A stretch of DNA of 64,000 nucleotides from J089 sp964549745 (lineage in GTDB: Bacteria; Fidelibacterota; Marinisomatia; Marinisomatales; J089), in contig CAZJWP010000001.1 of NCBI GenBank assembly GCA_964549745.1, positions 1 to 64,000 of the forward strand, written 5' to 3'. The notes below the pieces were generated by a model that made no database searches, was not told the DNA's origin, and saw nothing but the letters and a program-made list of their open reading frames with translations. Both the position numbers and the translations under genes were made by a program. Each line of letters starts with the position of its first letter. Positions within the stretch are counted from its first letter, which is position 1. Shown here piece by piece: positions 45,701-55,000 of this stretch.

Positions 45701-46278
45701 TTGCAGCCTTCTGGGACGATCTGGTGACTACAAGTACCGGAAAAATCTATACATATCACGACGAACCGGGACACCGGTTTATCATTGAGTGGTCAAACGT
45801 TCATACCTATCAAAATGGTGACAATGAAGATTTCCAGGTGATTCTTAGAGACCCTGAATACTATACCACACCTACGGGTGATGGAGAGGTCAAGATCCAA
45901 TATAAGGATTTCAATAATACATCCTCGAATACGGGCAGTGCGCAAACCCATGGAAATTATTGTACAATCGGTATTGAAGATCAAACTGCTGAAGATGGTT
46001 TGCAGTACACCTACAATAATGGTTATCCACCTGCAGCAATGCAATTGTCAGACGAGACGGCCATACTTATCACGACACGCGGTGGAACAACCCGGGTCTA
46101 CGGAGACGTCAATCAGGATGATGGTCTGGATATCTACGATTTGCTCTTGCTGGCAAATTATCTGCACGATGGAGATACCAGTATGCTCCAGCCATTTATG
46201 GCTGATATCAATAGCGATGGTCAGGTAAATATGATCGATCTGATTGTGATGTTTCAATCCATCTTGAATGAGAATTAA
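42712..46278 (+). CDS. Gingipain-like C25 domain protein with C-terminal dockerin
   Basis: The 1188-residue exported protein has a signal peptide ending near FVMAGQQ. About residues 220-560 form a C25 (gingipain-type) domain with VLVGDASGSYSIPTWHETYS, IGRISFAS and GVGFFNYRGW. The catalytic Cys position is C451 (PITCGTGTF), but the usual GHG histidine position holds W423. Ig-like domains follow, then a domain with YGYYIYDSGD, CSNGWISMG and AAFWDDL, which is shared with the protein at 57415. The last ~60 residues form a type I dockerin: GDVNQDDGLDIYDLLLLAN and ADINSDGQVNMIDLIVMF, two calcium-loop repeats. It may be a peptidase with an altered active site or a non-catalytic surface protein. Confidence 0.88.
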   Translation: MKKTERSALVAKLIAGIVCLSFVMAGQQEGQHSYVSMIGPRALHFAIQNVQQVPLENADQNWSRFEIPGGGISSTPGQPELPSVTSWIAIDPSRHYSPEITLGEPEEIQDVHLPVYQSEDDPQNFANPVDSQPDLVSISDPVVMRNLVVVGVTITPVRYYPEEGRAEVYHSIDVSLVDDGLSEATVYTPQKLSEAFEPLYESLVSNFDRGVFPDGFQEPSILYILPSNASAVLPVLQPLLDWRKRSGYHVAYASTSTIGSSGSSIKNYIQDQYQNSDYPPEFVVLVGDASGSYSIPTWHETYSYYNGAGDQPYAELSGADHFPEVFIGRISFASTTELATIVNKTVQYESNPYMGGENWFSRALLVGDPGSSGISTIITNEYIRERLEFHGGSDIRTVYSSPFSSQMVSNLNDGVGFFNYRGWLGTSGFSSSNVNGLTNGFMLPFATPITCGTGTFDSGTSLTESLVRAGTPSVPKGSVIAIGTATTGTHTQFNNAVDMGIYYGLLDDGLDFAGAALARGKINLAQDYPSNPGNYVDIFTHWNNLIGDPALRVWKHFPQLMSVDHVYTVSEGTNFFDVTVLSQHGAIENALVTLWKSDDNSLFAVEHTDANGYASFNLDTVSTGEVYVTAVYQDYKPYQGSFMVVSQDKNVNILPNAVVIDDDSTGASLGNGDGIFTGGETVEISVPFKNYGTLADSGLYAVLSTTNDDVNVLMDTVYIGIMDSGDVSLADSPFVVSANPGLDGGTPLNLRVSVSDMIGNTWDGDLDMTASGCRLEVKDMAILDLSNGELDPGETAGVEFTLMNQGTLPATGVMGVLLCSSPSITVDTEAGSWEDIQPGQEINNAGNLFTVTADDGILPGTTFPCFLIVTTAEGNNKSFYLNLKVGTPSDGDPYGPDNYGYYIYDSGDQMYTSVPTYDWVEINSSLGGPGENLLISDTGNNQDDIKLVQLPFSFTFYGISYDMITVCSNGWISMGETTLKSFRNYPVPGGGGPSPMIAAFWDDLVTTSTGKIYTYHDEPGHRFIIEWSNVHTYQNGDNEDFQVILRDPEYYTTPTGDGEVKIQYKDFNNTSSNTGSAQTHGNYCTIGIEDQTAEDGLQYTYNNGYPPAAMQLSDETAILITTRGGTTRVYGDVNQDDGLDIYDLLLLANYLHDGDTSMLQPFMADINSDGQVNMIDLIVMFQSILNEN

Positions 46279-46316
46279 TCCTGTCTCGTTAGAGGAGATC
46301 AATAGGAATTGGCTGA

Positions 46317-47495
46317 ATGTTGACACCCTTATGGGTACTGATTTTCATCACGGTAGTGTTATGCACATTGGGATGGTTTGAGTACCGAAATCATCAGGCA
46401 ATTCTCGAGACGATTCCATTACGAATCCATGTTAATGGAACCCGGGGTAAATCCAGCGTAACGCGGTTAATCGCAGCCGGGCTTAGAGCCGGCGGAATCC
46501 GAACCTTCGCAAAAGTGACCGGAACCGCCCCGCGTGTTATTGACGATCAGGGACGCGACAGGGTTATTCATCGCCTTCGCGGCGCTTCGATTGGTGAACA
46601 GGTTAGAATACTGAAATATTTCGCCACCGAGAAACCGGAGGCCATTGTTGTAGAGTGTATGGCGGTACAGCCCCAATATCAATGGCTGGCTGAACAAAAA
46701 ATGATCCGTTCCAACATCGGTGTCATAACCAATTCCAGACCGGATCATCTTGATGAAATGGGTCCTACGCCTGAAGATGTTACGCTTAGTTTATGCAATA
46801 CAATCCCGTTCAACGCAAAATTCTTCACGGCTGAGATTGCCCAATCGGGTACGATGCAACGAATCGCTGATAAGCGAAAAACCGAAATGAATATTGTACA
46901 CGAAGAGTCGATTGATCCATCGGTTATGAATCGCTTTTCCTATGTAGAACACCCGCAAAACGTTGCCCTGGCGCTGGATGTGTGCGAATCCATGGGTGTG
47001 TCCAAAGATGTTGCTATCGAAGGAATGGTCAATGTTACTCCGGACACCGGATCACTTCAAGTCTGGCGGTTGTCGATTGAAGATCATCCCTATCTTTTTA
47101 TCAATGGTATGGCGGCCAATGATCCGGTTTCCACGCTGCAGATTTGGAAGATGATCGTGAACAGGTATCCGGTAAAAGGAGAGTATTGTATTTTTCTGAA
47201 CACGCGTGATGACAGGCGGTCCAGAACGTTCCAGCTCCTGGAATTGATCTATGAGGATATCAAACCTGAACATCTTATCATTCGCGGGACTAATTTGGGA
47301 AGTTCAATCAGTCTCTTTCATCATTTACAACCGGAATTAAGTCCAATCATCTTTGAACATGGCAGTGAGCATAAACATGTCATTCAGTCATTGATTGATC
47401 TGCCTGATGATTCATTGATTTTCGCAATGGGGAACCAGGTTGGATCGGGTCAAAACTTCTTGGGAGCTTTAAGGGAGTATCGAGTTAATGACTGA
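46317..47495 (+). CDS. pgsB: Poly-gamma-glutamate synthase PgsB/CapB
   Basis: The protein has an N-terminal membrane helix (PLWVLIFITVVLCTLGWFEYR) and a Mur-ligase-like ATP-binding domain with the P-loop VNGTRGKSSVTRLIAAGL. ECMAVQPQYQW and ITNSRPDHLDEMGPT are strong PgsB/CapB signatures. PgsB forms the gamma-amide bonds of poly-gamma-glutamate at the inner membrane together with PgsC. The 392-residue length is normal. It starts 38 bases after the dockerin protein and overlaps pgsC by 8 bases. Confidence 0.95.
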   Translation: MLTPLWVLIFITVVLCTLGWFEYRNHQAILETIPLRIHVNGTRGKSSVTRLIAAGLRAGGIRTFAKVTGTAPRVIDDQGRDRVIHRLRGASIGEQVRILKYFATEKPEAIVVECMAVQPQYQWLAEQKMIRSNIGVITNSRPDHLDEMGPTPEDVTLSLCNTIPFNAKFFTAEIAQSGTMQRIADKRKTEMNIVHEESIDPSVMNRFSYVEHPQNVALALDVCESMGVSKDVAIEGMVNVTPDTGSLQVWRLSIEDHPYLFINGMAANDPVSTLQIWKMIVNRYPVKGEYCIFLNTRDDRRSRTFQLLELIYEDIKPEHLIIRGTNLGSSISLFHHLQPELSPIIFEHGSEHKHVIQSLIDLPDDSLIFAMGNQVGSGQNFLGALREYRVND

Positions 47496-47931
47496 GATTA
47501 CAATTGGTTTGGGAATTGCACTCAGCCTGATATTGTCCGAGGCTTTGGGCGTGACAGCCGGTGGCATTATTGTACCGGGATATATTGCGCTATATATGCA
47601 TCAACCGGCACAGGTGATTGTAACATTATTGGTCGGAGTCATTGTATTCGGGATGGTTCGGGGATTGGGCCATTTCATGTTCATTTTTGGAAAAAGACGT
47701 ATGGTCCTTTGCATTATCCTGGGATTTATACTTGGGTATGTAAGCCGTAATTTATTGTTTTCACCTATCGAAGATATTTCAATTGCCGTCATCGGAAATA
47801 TTATTCCCGGTCTGATTGCAAATTGGATGGACAGACAAGGTGTTCTTAAAACGATTTCGGCCGTGTTGATCACTGCCGTTATTGTTCAGTTGGCTGTCAT
47901 GCTTTTATCCGGGGGTGAAATCGTTGTCTGA
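47488..47931 (+). CDS. pgsC: Poly-gamma-glutamate biosynthesis membrane protein PgsC/CapC
   Basis: The 147-residue integral membrane protein has ~5 hydrophobic helices and a conserved N-terminus (TEITIGLGIALSLILSEALGVTAGGIIVPGYIAL) that is diagnostic for PgsC/CapC. It partners PgsB in polymerisation and membrane passage. Overlaps with pgsB and the next gene show strong translational coupling. Confidence 0.95.
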   Translation: MTEITIGLGIALSLILSEALGVTAGGIIVPGYIALYMHQPAQVIVTLLVGVIVFGMVRGLGHFMFIFGKRRMVLCIILGFILGYVSRNLLFSPIEDISIAVIGNIIPGLIANWMDRQGVLKTISAVLITAVIVQLAVMLLSGGEIVV

Positions 47932-49075
47932 TCAGGATAAAAGAGTTTTCATTCCCTCTATTCAACGGACCTCCGTATTGTTGGCCATGGCATTGGTGAG
48001 TCTGGTTTGTTTTACGGTTGCTTCGAAAACCAGATCAAAAATCATTTCTCCTGAATATAATAAAAAGATTGAAGCTGCAACCCGAATGGATTCTGCGATG
48101 ACGTTTTTGAAGGAAGACCGCCTTCAAAAAGGGGAGATCATTGATTTGGAAAACGATCCGAATGAGACCGGACTGGTTGGAACACAGTTCAGTTTGATCA
48201 CGACCGACGAAGGTGATCTGGATGCAAAACTGACTACACTGGATCCTAATTTTGCAGCGATACTGGTTGAGTTGTATTCACGGTTGAAATTAGGTGTTGG
48301 TGATACAATTGCGATCATGATGACCGGTTCGATGCCGGGAGGAGATATTGCATCGCTGATTGCAGCGGAAACCATGGGAATTACACCCATTGTCATCACT
48401 TCGGTTGGTGCTTCGCAATGGGGTGCGAATATCCCCGGATTTACCTGGCTGGATATGGAAGATAAATTGTATCAAGGCGGATTTATTCATACGCGATCGG
48501 TAGCGGCGAGTATTGGCGGACGCAATGATCAGGGACGGTTGCTAAGTCCCCGGGGCCGCAACATTATCAAAGAGACTATTGCTAAATATGGATTACCCCT
48601 AATTCACCATAAATCGTTGAGGGATAATATCGGACAACGAATGGATATCCTGAACTCTTATTTGCCTTTAGCTCACTATGCTGCCGTTGTCAATGTGGGC
48701 GGAGGTGTCGCCAGTTTGGGGACAAATCTGAACCCAAAACTGATTCAACCGGGAATTGTCCATCGACCACTGATAGAATCCATTTCAAGACCCGATGGCA
48801 TCAAGGGCGTAATTTCCCGCTTTGCCGATAAAGATGTTCCCCTGGTCCATATCCTGAACATCCGGTCACTGACCGAGAAACTGAAAATACCTTATGCTCC
48901 GATCCCGTTGCCGGAGATTGGTTCAGGCCAACTATATGCTGAAATACGTTACAATATTTGGACCTCGCTTATTGCTTTTATAATTGTAGTGGGTATGGTT
49001 TATACCGTTGGATATCGCAGTCACAAACAAATTCGAAAAAGGATGGAAGAGCATGAACCGGATTCGGTCTTATAG
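47924..49075 (+). CDS. pgsW: Poly-gamma-glutamate system membrane protein (PgsW-like)
   Basis: This ~383-residue protein has one N-terminal helix (TSVLLAMALVSLVCFTVAS) and one near the C-terminus (NIWTSLIAFIIVVGMVYTVGY), so most of it is on the far side of the inner membrane. It matches the poly-gamma-glutamate system protein family found beside pgsB and pgsC in genomes without a standard CapA. GDTIAIMMTGSMPGGDIASLIAAE is a conserved stretch. The TTG at 47924 is preferred because GGGGGTG lies 7 bases upstream and the overlap with pgsC is then 8 bases. A longer frame from 47882 is possible but lacks a ribosome site. Confidence 0.82.
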   Translation: MSDQDKRVFIPSIQRTSVLLAMALVSLVCFTVASKTRSKIISPEYNKKIEAATRMDSAMTFLKEDRLQKGEIIDLENDPNETGLVGTQFSLITTDEGDLDAKLTTLDPNFAAILVELYSRLKLGVGDTIAIMMTGSMPGGDIASLIAAETMGITPIVITSVGASQWGANIPGFTWLDMEDKLYQGGFIHTRSVAASIGGRNDQGRLLSPRGRNIIKETIAKYGLPLIHHKSLRDNIGQRMDILNSYLPLAHYAAVVNVGGGVASLGTNLNPKLIQPGIVHRPLIESISRPDGIKGVISRFADKDVPLVHILNIRSLTEKLKIPYAPIPLPEIGSGQLYAEIRYNIWTSLIAFIIVVGMVYTVGYRSHKQIRKRMEEHEPDSVL

Positions 49076-49940
49076 TGTTTGGCTATTCGGGCTTTTAGTT
49101 GTCATTGGAACTCCAACCCAATCCTTTGCCAGATTGGAAAAACCGGTTTCAGGTGGAGATCAGAAAGAAATATTAATAATCTCAGGAAAACGGAGGCTTT
49201 ATTACAACGTAAGTGACCAGGGTCTGCAATACAGTGTTAAAGGCCCCACGCGAGTGGAGATCATTTCCCGATATACATCGACGAAAAAAAGCCGAAAATC
49301 CATCTCGTTTAACTTCACGGCTATTTTAGATGAAGTGGACACAATTCATGTACATCATCGCTTGAAAATCAGCCACGGCGTTCGTTCCGTTCAGCATGAA
49401 AACGCCTACATTACCTATTCGGGAAAGGATTACCTGAATCTGGATGAAGGCCGGCATCATATTCAAATACTCCCCGATAAAGATCAACCCCGCCCCTCGC
49501 TGGTACGTGTTCTCACCAAAGAATTTAATGCCACCTACGATGAAAAAAAGTGGCTGACTCCTACAACTTCTCCCGCAGCAATCCCTCTGACAAGCCAGAA
49601 TGCCACATTGAACTACTATGAGGCTTCCAATAAAATACCACTGAGTCTGGTGGCTGACGGAAAAAGAACACTTAAAATATACAGTCGTTTGGAATTCGAG
49701 GAGTGGATGGGAAATGAAGAGGTTTATCGTCTTCAGGTACGTGAAGGAAAGAAAATTATTGGGACTTATTTTTTCTCAACTGAACGATCCGACGTTGCCA
49801 ATTCAGAAGCGCGGCCGGAAATTGTCCCCGCCAAGTGGCGAACATGTGAGATTACGGTTCCCGATGGAAAACATTCCTACGAAGTTGTTGTTCTGGAAAA
49901 AGATCGAAAAGTGCTCCTGCGATTCCTGGAATACAAATGA
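49053..49940 (+). CDS. Exported two-domain beta protein of the poly-gamma-glutamate cluster
   Basis: The ATG at 49053 follows a GGAAGAG ribosome site and begins a clean signal peptide (SVWLFGLLVVIGTPTQSFA). The mature ~270 residues hold two similar beta-sandwich halves. Compare LYYNVSDQGLQYSVKGPTRVEIISR with NYYEASNKIPLSLVADGKRTLKIYSR, and LDEGRHHIQILPD with VPDGKHSYEVVVLE. I do not know the family. It overlaps the PgsW-like gene by 23 bases and the next gene by 4, so it belongs to the same operon. A periplasmic polymer-handling or barrel-assisting role is an inference. Confidence 0.8.
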   Translation: MNRIRSYSVWLFGLLVVIGTPTQSFARLEKPVSGGDQKEILIISGKRRLYYNVSDQGLQYSVKGPTRVEIISRYTSTKKSRKSISFNFTAILDEVDTIHVHHRLKISHGVRSVQHENAYITYSGKDYLNLDEGRHHIQILPDKDQPRPSLVRVLTKEFNATYDEKKWLTPTTSPAAIPLTSQNATLNYYEASNKIPLSLVADGKRTLKIYSRLEFEEWMGNEEVYRLQVREGKKIIGTYFFSTERSDVANSEARPEIVPAKWRTCEITVPDGKHSYEVVVLEKDRKVLLRFLEYK

Positions 49941-50968
49941 GACTTTTTGTCGGAATTGCATTTAGTTTAATTACAATCACATTTGCCCGTATTCCTGTTT
50001 CGGGATGGAATATCTCCGTTCGTGGTGGATATGACAGCAATGTATTACGTTTATCCTCAATCGAAAAGCTTGAAACACCTTCGGATCCCTTGATCCTTGG
50101 GAAAATGAGTACTTTTGATTCCGCTTTTCTTCGTTTCAGCGGCTCAGTAAATTTCTTGAAACGATTCCATAAACGGGATCGGACCCTAAAACAAACCATA
50201 GACTTAAGCAGTACATTTTATACGCATTCAGAAGATAAACGTTATTGGAGTGGACACTGGCTTCTGGATTACTCCTGGGGACCCTATCGGCATCTCAAAT
50301 TATTCATGAGTCGATTAAATCGATTTTATTTGCGGGATTATACGGATCGTGACAGGTCGCGACGAATTCCGGCAGGCTGCTATTTCACGGATTTAGACCA
50401 TCGAGTTTCACTTTCATACCCCATTCATCGTAGAACCTGGATCGAAGGTGAATTAGGATATCTTCAGCGATACTACCCAAATCCTTTTGCAGAATTCAGC
50501 CTGGATATTTCTTACCTGGGATTCCGGTTTTCCAAAGACTTCTCACATAAATTAATTTTATCCGCTACCGTAACTGTTAGCAAAGCAGACAATATTACAT
50601 TCATGCAGACAGCGCGCGCGAGTGACCTCGATCGTTCATATACGGCAACCTTACTTGAGTTACCGATTCGATATCGGATTTCCAATAAATTTATTCGAGA
50701 GATCGGAGTTAAGCAGGAGACTGAATTGCGTTATTATTTAGCGGAAAATTACCAGGATCCATTGCATTCGGGTCGGAGTCATCGTGATTCACAGACGAGT
50801 GCATGGATCAAATTTAAATTATCGTCCAATGTTGAATTAAAATACAATATTGAATATCGATCCCGAATGACTAATTCACAATTTGGGAGAGTGGAAAATC
50901 TCAAATCGTTTAGTCAGATTCAAACCTGGTTAGAAATTAGCCGGGATTTTGAATCGGGATGGGATTAA
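49937..50968 (+). CDS. Predicted outer-membrane beta-barrel of the poly-gamma-glutamate cluster
   Basis: The protein has a signal peptide (RLFVGIAFSLITITFA) and ~325 residues of amphipathic strands separated by charged turns, such as WNISVRGGYDSNV, HWLLDYSWGPYRHLKLFMSR, WIEGELGYLQRYY and VELKYNIEYRSRM. These suggest 14-18 barrel strands. A final aromatic residue is missing: the chain ends FESGWD. The ATG overlaps the previous stop by 4 bases. Within a pgsBC operon it is a candidate outer-membrane exit channel or anchor for poly-gamma-glutamate, an inference from position and topology only. Confidence 0.75.
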   Translation: MRLFVGIAFSLITITFARIPVSGWNISVRGGYDSNVLRLSSIEKLETPSDPLILGKMSTFDSAFLRFSGSVNFLKRFHKRDRTLKQTIDLSSTFYTHSEDKRYWSGHWLLDYSWGPYRHLKLFMSRLNRFYLRDYTDRDRSRRIPAGCYFTDLDHRVSLSYPIHRRTWIEGELGYLQRYYPNPFAEFSLDISYLGFRFSKDFSHKLILSATVTVSKADNITFMQTARASDLDRSYTATLLELPIRYRISNKFIREIGVKQETELRYYLAENYQDPLHSGRSHRDSQTSAWIKFKLSSNVELKYNIEYRSRMTNSQFGRVENLKSFSQIQTWLEISRDFESGWD

Positions 50969-51016
50969 ACTTAAGACTCTCCAGATTCCAAAAATTTCAT
51001 AGATGTGAGCCACTGC

Positions 51017-52081
51017 ATGTTCGTTAAACAAAAAATTATTATAGCTTCCTCCCTGATGTTGATATTCAGTCTTTCCGGCTGTTTAAAACCACCAACGGAA
51101 AAGGTAGCAAACTTGACAGAGGTGATGACCCTGAACACCATCGGCTATTGCCGCGAAGTAAAGGTTCGTGATTCACTGGCCATTGTGGCCGCAGATGAAG
51201 CGGGAATCGAAATATGGAGTTTAGGGAATTTGATTTCCGGAACACAACCACCCACAATGCTCACCCATATTGATTCAATACAACCCGGGTCTCCCATGAA
51301 ACAATTCAGGAATGTCTTTCGGGTTGATTATTCCGCTCGAAATAAGCGTCTATTTGGAGTGGAGAGAAATTCGAAAGTATTTCCGATTTCCGTTTTTGAC
51401 TTTGACAGTCTGCAATTTGATTTGGAGACGATGAGTTCGTATACCAACGATTTTCTAGTTCTTGATTCGGATACACCGGGAATCCCAGACTCCGCTTATG
51501 TGCTGATTGCCGCCGATCAGGATGATGGCTTAAAAGTCCAATCCTATGAATACACATCCATATTTGGTGTCTGGGGATGGTATGAGAGTGCATTTTTAAG
51601 TTATGAAATCCAAACCCTTGGTGTCCCGAATGCAATTGATTACGAGGATGGAATTATTGCAATGGGTAATACGCAAACTGGTGTTACGCTATATAATTTG
51701 GATTTGTCATCCCGGACCATCACTCCATCTTGGAATATCGATGTACCGTACTCTGCCACTGATGTATCATTGCGATATCCCTATTTATTTATTGCTGCGG
51801 ATGATGCGGGAATGATTGTTTACGATATTTCCGGAACTCAACCAGAAAAGGTAGCACAGGTTGGAGACCTTCTGGGTGCTGGTGGAATCGGGATTCATGG
51901 GGATTGGGCGATCCTTACGATGGGCAACGATGGAATTGCTATTTACAATATTCAGGATCCCACCGATCCTAAAGCCATGGGAATATTTGATATTGGTTAT
52001 GCCTATGCCGCCACTTTTGCCAATGATTATCTGCTTGTATCTACGCGTGAAGGATTAAAGATATTTACACTTACGGAGTGA
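51017..52081 (+). CDS. Lipoprotein with LVIVD-type propeller repeats
   Basis: The lipobox SLSGC marks a lipoprotein when read from the ATG at 51017. A GTG at 51005 is also in frame. The chain contains repeats of the LVIVD type (REVKVRDSLAIVAADEAGIEIWSL, LRYPYLFIAADDAGMIVYDISG, IHGDWAILTMGNDGIAIYNIQDPTDP, FANDYLLVSTREGLKIFTL), which should form a beta-propeller on the surface. No enzymatic residues are evident. It starts 48 bases after the barrel gene and its stop overlaps the next frame, so it may extend the poly-gamma-glutamate operon or begin the cargo cluster. Confidence 0.82.
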   Translation: MFVKQKIIIASSLMLIFSLSGCLKPPTEKVANLTEVMTLNTIGYCREVKVRDSLAIVAADEAGIEIWSLGNLISGTQPPTMLTHIDSIQPGSPMKQFRNVFRVDYSARNKRLFGVERNSKVFPISVFDFDSLQFDLETMSSYTNDFLVLDSDTPGIPDSAYVLIAADQDDGLKVQSYEYTSIFGVWGWYESAFLSYEIQTLGVPNAIDYEDGIIAMGNTQTGVTLYNLDLSSRTITPSWNIDVPYSATDVSLRYPYLFIAADDAGMIVYDISGTQPEKVAQVGDLLGAGGIGIHGDWAILTMGNDGIAIYNIQDPTDPKAMGIFDIGYAYAATFANDYLLVSTREGLKIFTLTE

Positions 52082-52086
52082 TGATA

Positions 52087-55000
52087 ATGCGATACTTTAA
52101 AACGATTCCATTTATAACACTCATTGGGTTGAGCGCACTTATTTCCGGGGCGGATCTCTGGAACAACATAAATGGTGTTCCAATCCGTCAGGGAATATTT
52201 GTCGAATGGCAACGAACAGTCTGTCCGGCAGAATTCGGTAATTCAATCATCATTTGGTCAGATACACGGTACGGAAGCCGGAATATTTTTGCTCAAAAAA
52301 TTTCATCGGATGGTTCAATGTTATGGGGTGATACGGGAGCAACCATAACCGACCTTCCCGGCCGACAGGAGGATCCTGTAGCCATCGAGGACGGAAACGG
52401 CGGTGCGTTTATTTGTTGGGTGGATTACCGCTATGACGAAGAAGGCGACATTTTTTATCAGCATGTGGATATGGATGGTAGCAATCTATTGGATTCTTCC
52501 GGTGTTGCCCTGTGTCAGCAGTCCGGTACTCAGTTAACCATTTCCATGTGTACGGATAGTGCGGGCGGTGTTTTCGTCTCATGGGAAGATGGCCGAAACG
52601 GTGTCGATACGGACATTTACGGAACCCATATCGATGCGTCAGACAACGTTGTCGAAGCTGGTGACGGTGTCCCGATCAACACTTTTAGCGGCGATCAAAA
52701 CTCGAAGAGCATTGAATATGCCGGGAGTCACCATGCATTAATTGTTTGGAATGACAGTCGTGGCGGGGAAGACCTTGATATTTATTCTCAACGCCTGGAT
52801 TCATCAATGAGCAGTGGTTTCGAAAGCGATGGTTTAGCGATTGCAGTTACGACATCGCTGGAAACAAAACCCCGTACAACGTACGTACATGGTGATTCAT
52901 CAATTGTTGTATGGCAAACCGGGGAAACGACGCCCAAAATAATGTACCAATTTGTCAATGGATCCGGTTTATTGGGCTCACCAACGGCCATTTGTTCTGA
53001 TACGGCCTCTCAGATGGATGCACGTGTTAAGCGAAATATGAATGGGCAGGTTGCTATAATTTGGAAGGATCTGCGATACAATTCGGTCGATGGTGATATC
53101 TATGCGCAACAAATCCAACCTAATGGAGACCTGAGTTGGGATACGGACGGTATTCGTCTTGATGCATCTGTAGACAAAAAGGGGAATTCCCGTTTATTGG
53201 AGGACAGTTTTGGCGGAATACTTGTGACCTGGGAACGTGGGACCTTCCCCGAAGTCGATATTGTAACCAATTATATTACCAGCTCCGGAAATCTCGAGAT
53301 GGGGGATACGGGAATGCTTATCACATCTGCTTCCGGTTACCAGTTTTCACCTATTCTTGAAAATTCCGTCACCGATTCATTTTTTGTGGTCTATGCAAAT
53401 CAGGGGAGCGGGAGTATCGATCTGACCGTTCAGAGTGTGGACTCCAACGGGAATAAAATCTTTGATTCTACCGGCGTTATTATCCGGAACGGTCTGGACG
53501 GGGATGTCAAATATGTGTATGGCCTGACCGACGATGATTCTTTAAACATCACTTGGGAAGACAATCGTGCGGGAAGAAAGATATTTGGAACGCGCATTAA
53601 AACCGGAGGATATGCTACACAGGAAGATGGTATCCAACTTACAACCCGGCCTTCGATTTCAGAGGATGTGGTCACCGAACCTGTTTCGGTTGAAGGCCCG
53701 GATGGAATCTACATTGCCACGTTTGATGCTTCTACCGGTACCAAGTTGATCCGCCTTAATAAAGTATCAAAACAGTTAGTATCCGAATGGCCTGTAGACG
53801 GGATTTTAATCCATGAATCAACAGTCAATCAAAGACGACCCTTCCTGGTCCCATTGGATAACGGTGTAGCTGTTTTCTGGTCCGAAATACCCCAGTTTGA
53901 TTTTGATGTGAAAATGCAGATTTTCGATTCCGATGGGAATGCAACCGGACCGGATGGTGGGATGACATTGGCCGATACCTACTTTGTGGACGAATATACA
54001 GAATGGGCAACTTTGGCACCCAATGGGAACATTCTCATATTTTGGAAAGAAGATCCCTGGGGTGGAGGAGTCTTTAAATATTCGGAAGTCACCCTGGACG
54101 GCCAATTTGCCAATGGCTGGCCTCCCAGTGGATTTACCCTGGCCGGACCCATTGGCAATCCCGGGAAATTGCAGGGAAAAGTTGTTTCACAGGATCAGGG
54201 AGTCATGTTGGTTTGGGACGAAACACGTGAAAATGCCAAAGATGTTTATGCGCAGATGATTGACTGGAACGGAAACCCGCAAATGGATGCTTCCGGTGTG
54301 CCGCTTACTCAGGCTCCCAATGATCAAGCCAATCCGTCTTTTGATATTAATCCCGGTATGGGAACTGCGTTGGTTGTTTGGGAAGATTTCCGTGATGGAG
54401 TCGATTTCAACCTCGATGGTCAGTTGATTGATATCAATTCCAATAGTTTAATTGATACCAACAAGGTGATTTGTGATGCGCCTTACTATCAACAGAATCC
54501 CTACGTCAAAGCTTTGGACCAGTTTGGATATGGAATTGTCTGGGAAGACGGACGGGGAAGTGTTGTTGAGGATCCTATATTAACCGGCGGTTTGGATATT
54601 TACATGAATGGATTTTCAGATCATCTGTTATTCGATCCAAACGGTACACCGGTTGCGCAGGAATATCATAACCAAAAGGAACCGCAGATTACCCGTTTAA
54701 ATTCAGATGAATACCTGGTATCCTGGCTGGATCTTCGGAGTTCAGGAAAAGCTGATTTAGTCGATTTATACGCTACCGTTCTGCAAAGAACTGATATTCT
54801 GACAACACATAATGACACACCGCTTCCAATGGAATTCAAGGTCTATCCGGCCTATCCCAATCCATTTAACGGAGCGATTTCAATCCGATTTGATATCCCG
54901 GAATTGACTCCGGTTCATTTCACAGTGTTCAACCTTTTAGGTGCCCAGGTTTATCAATCGATTGTGATGCCCTCTCAAATCGGGGAAAATTTGATTCATT

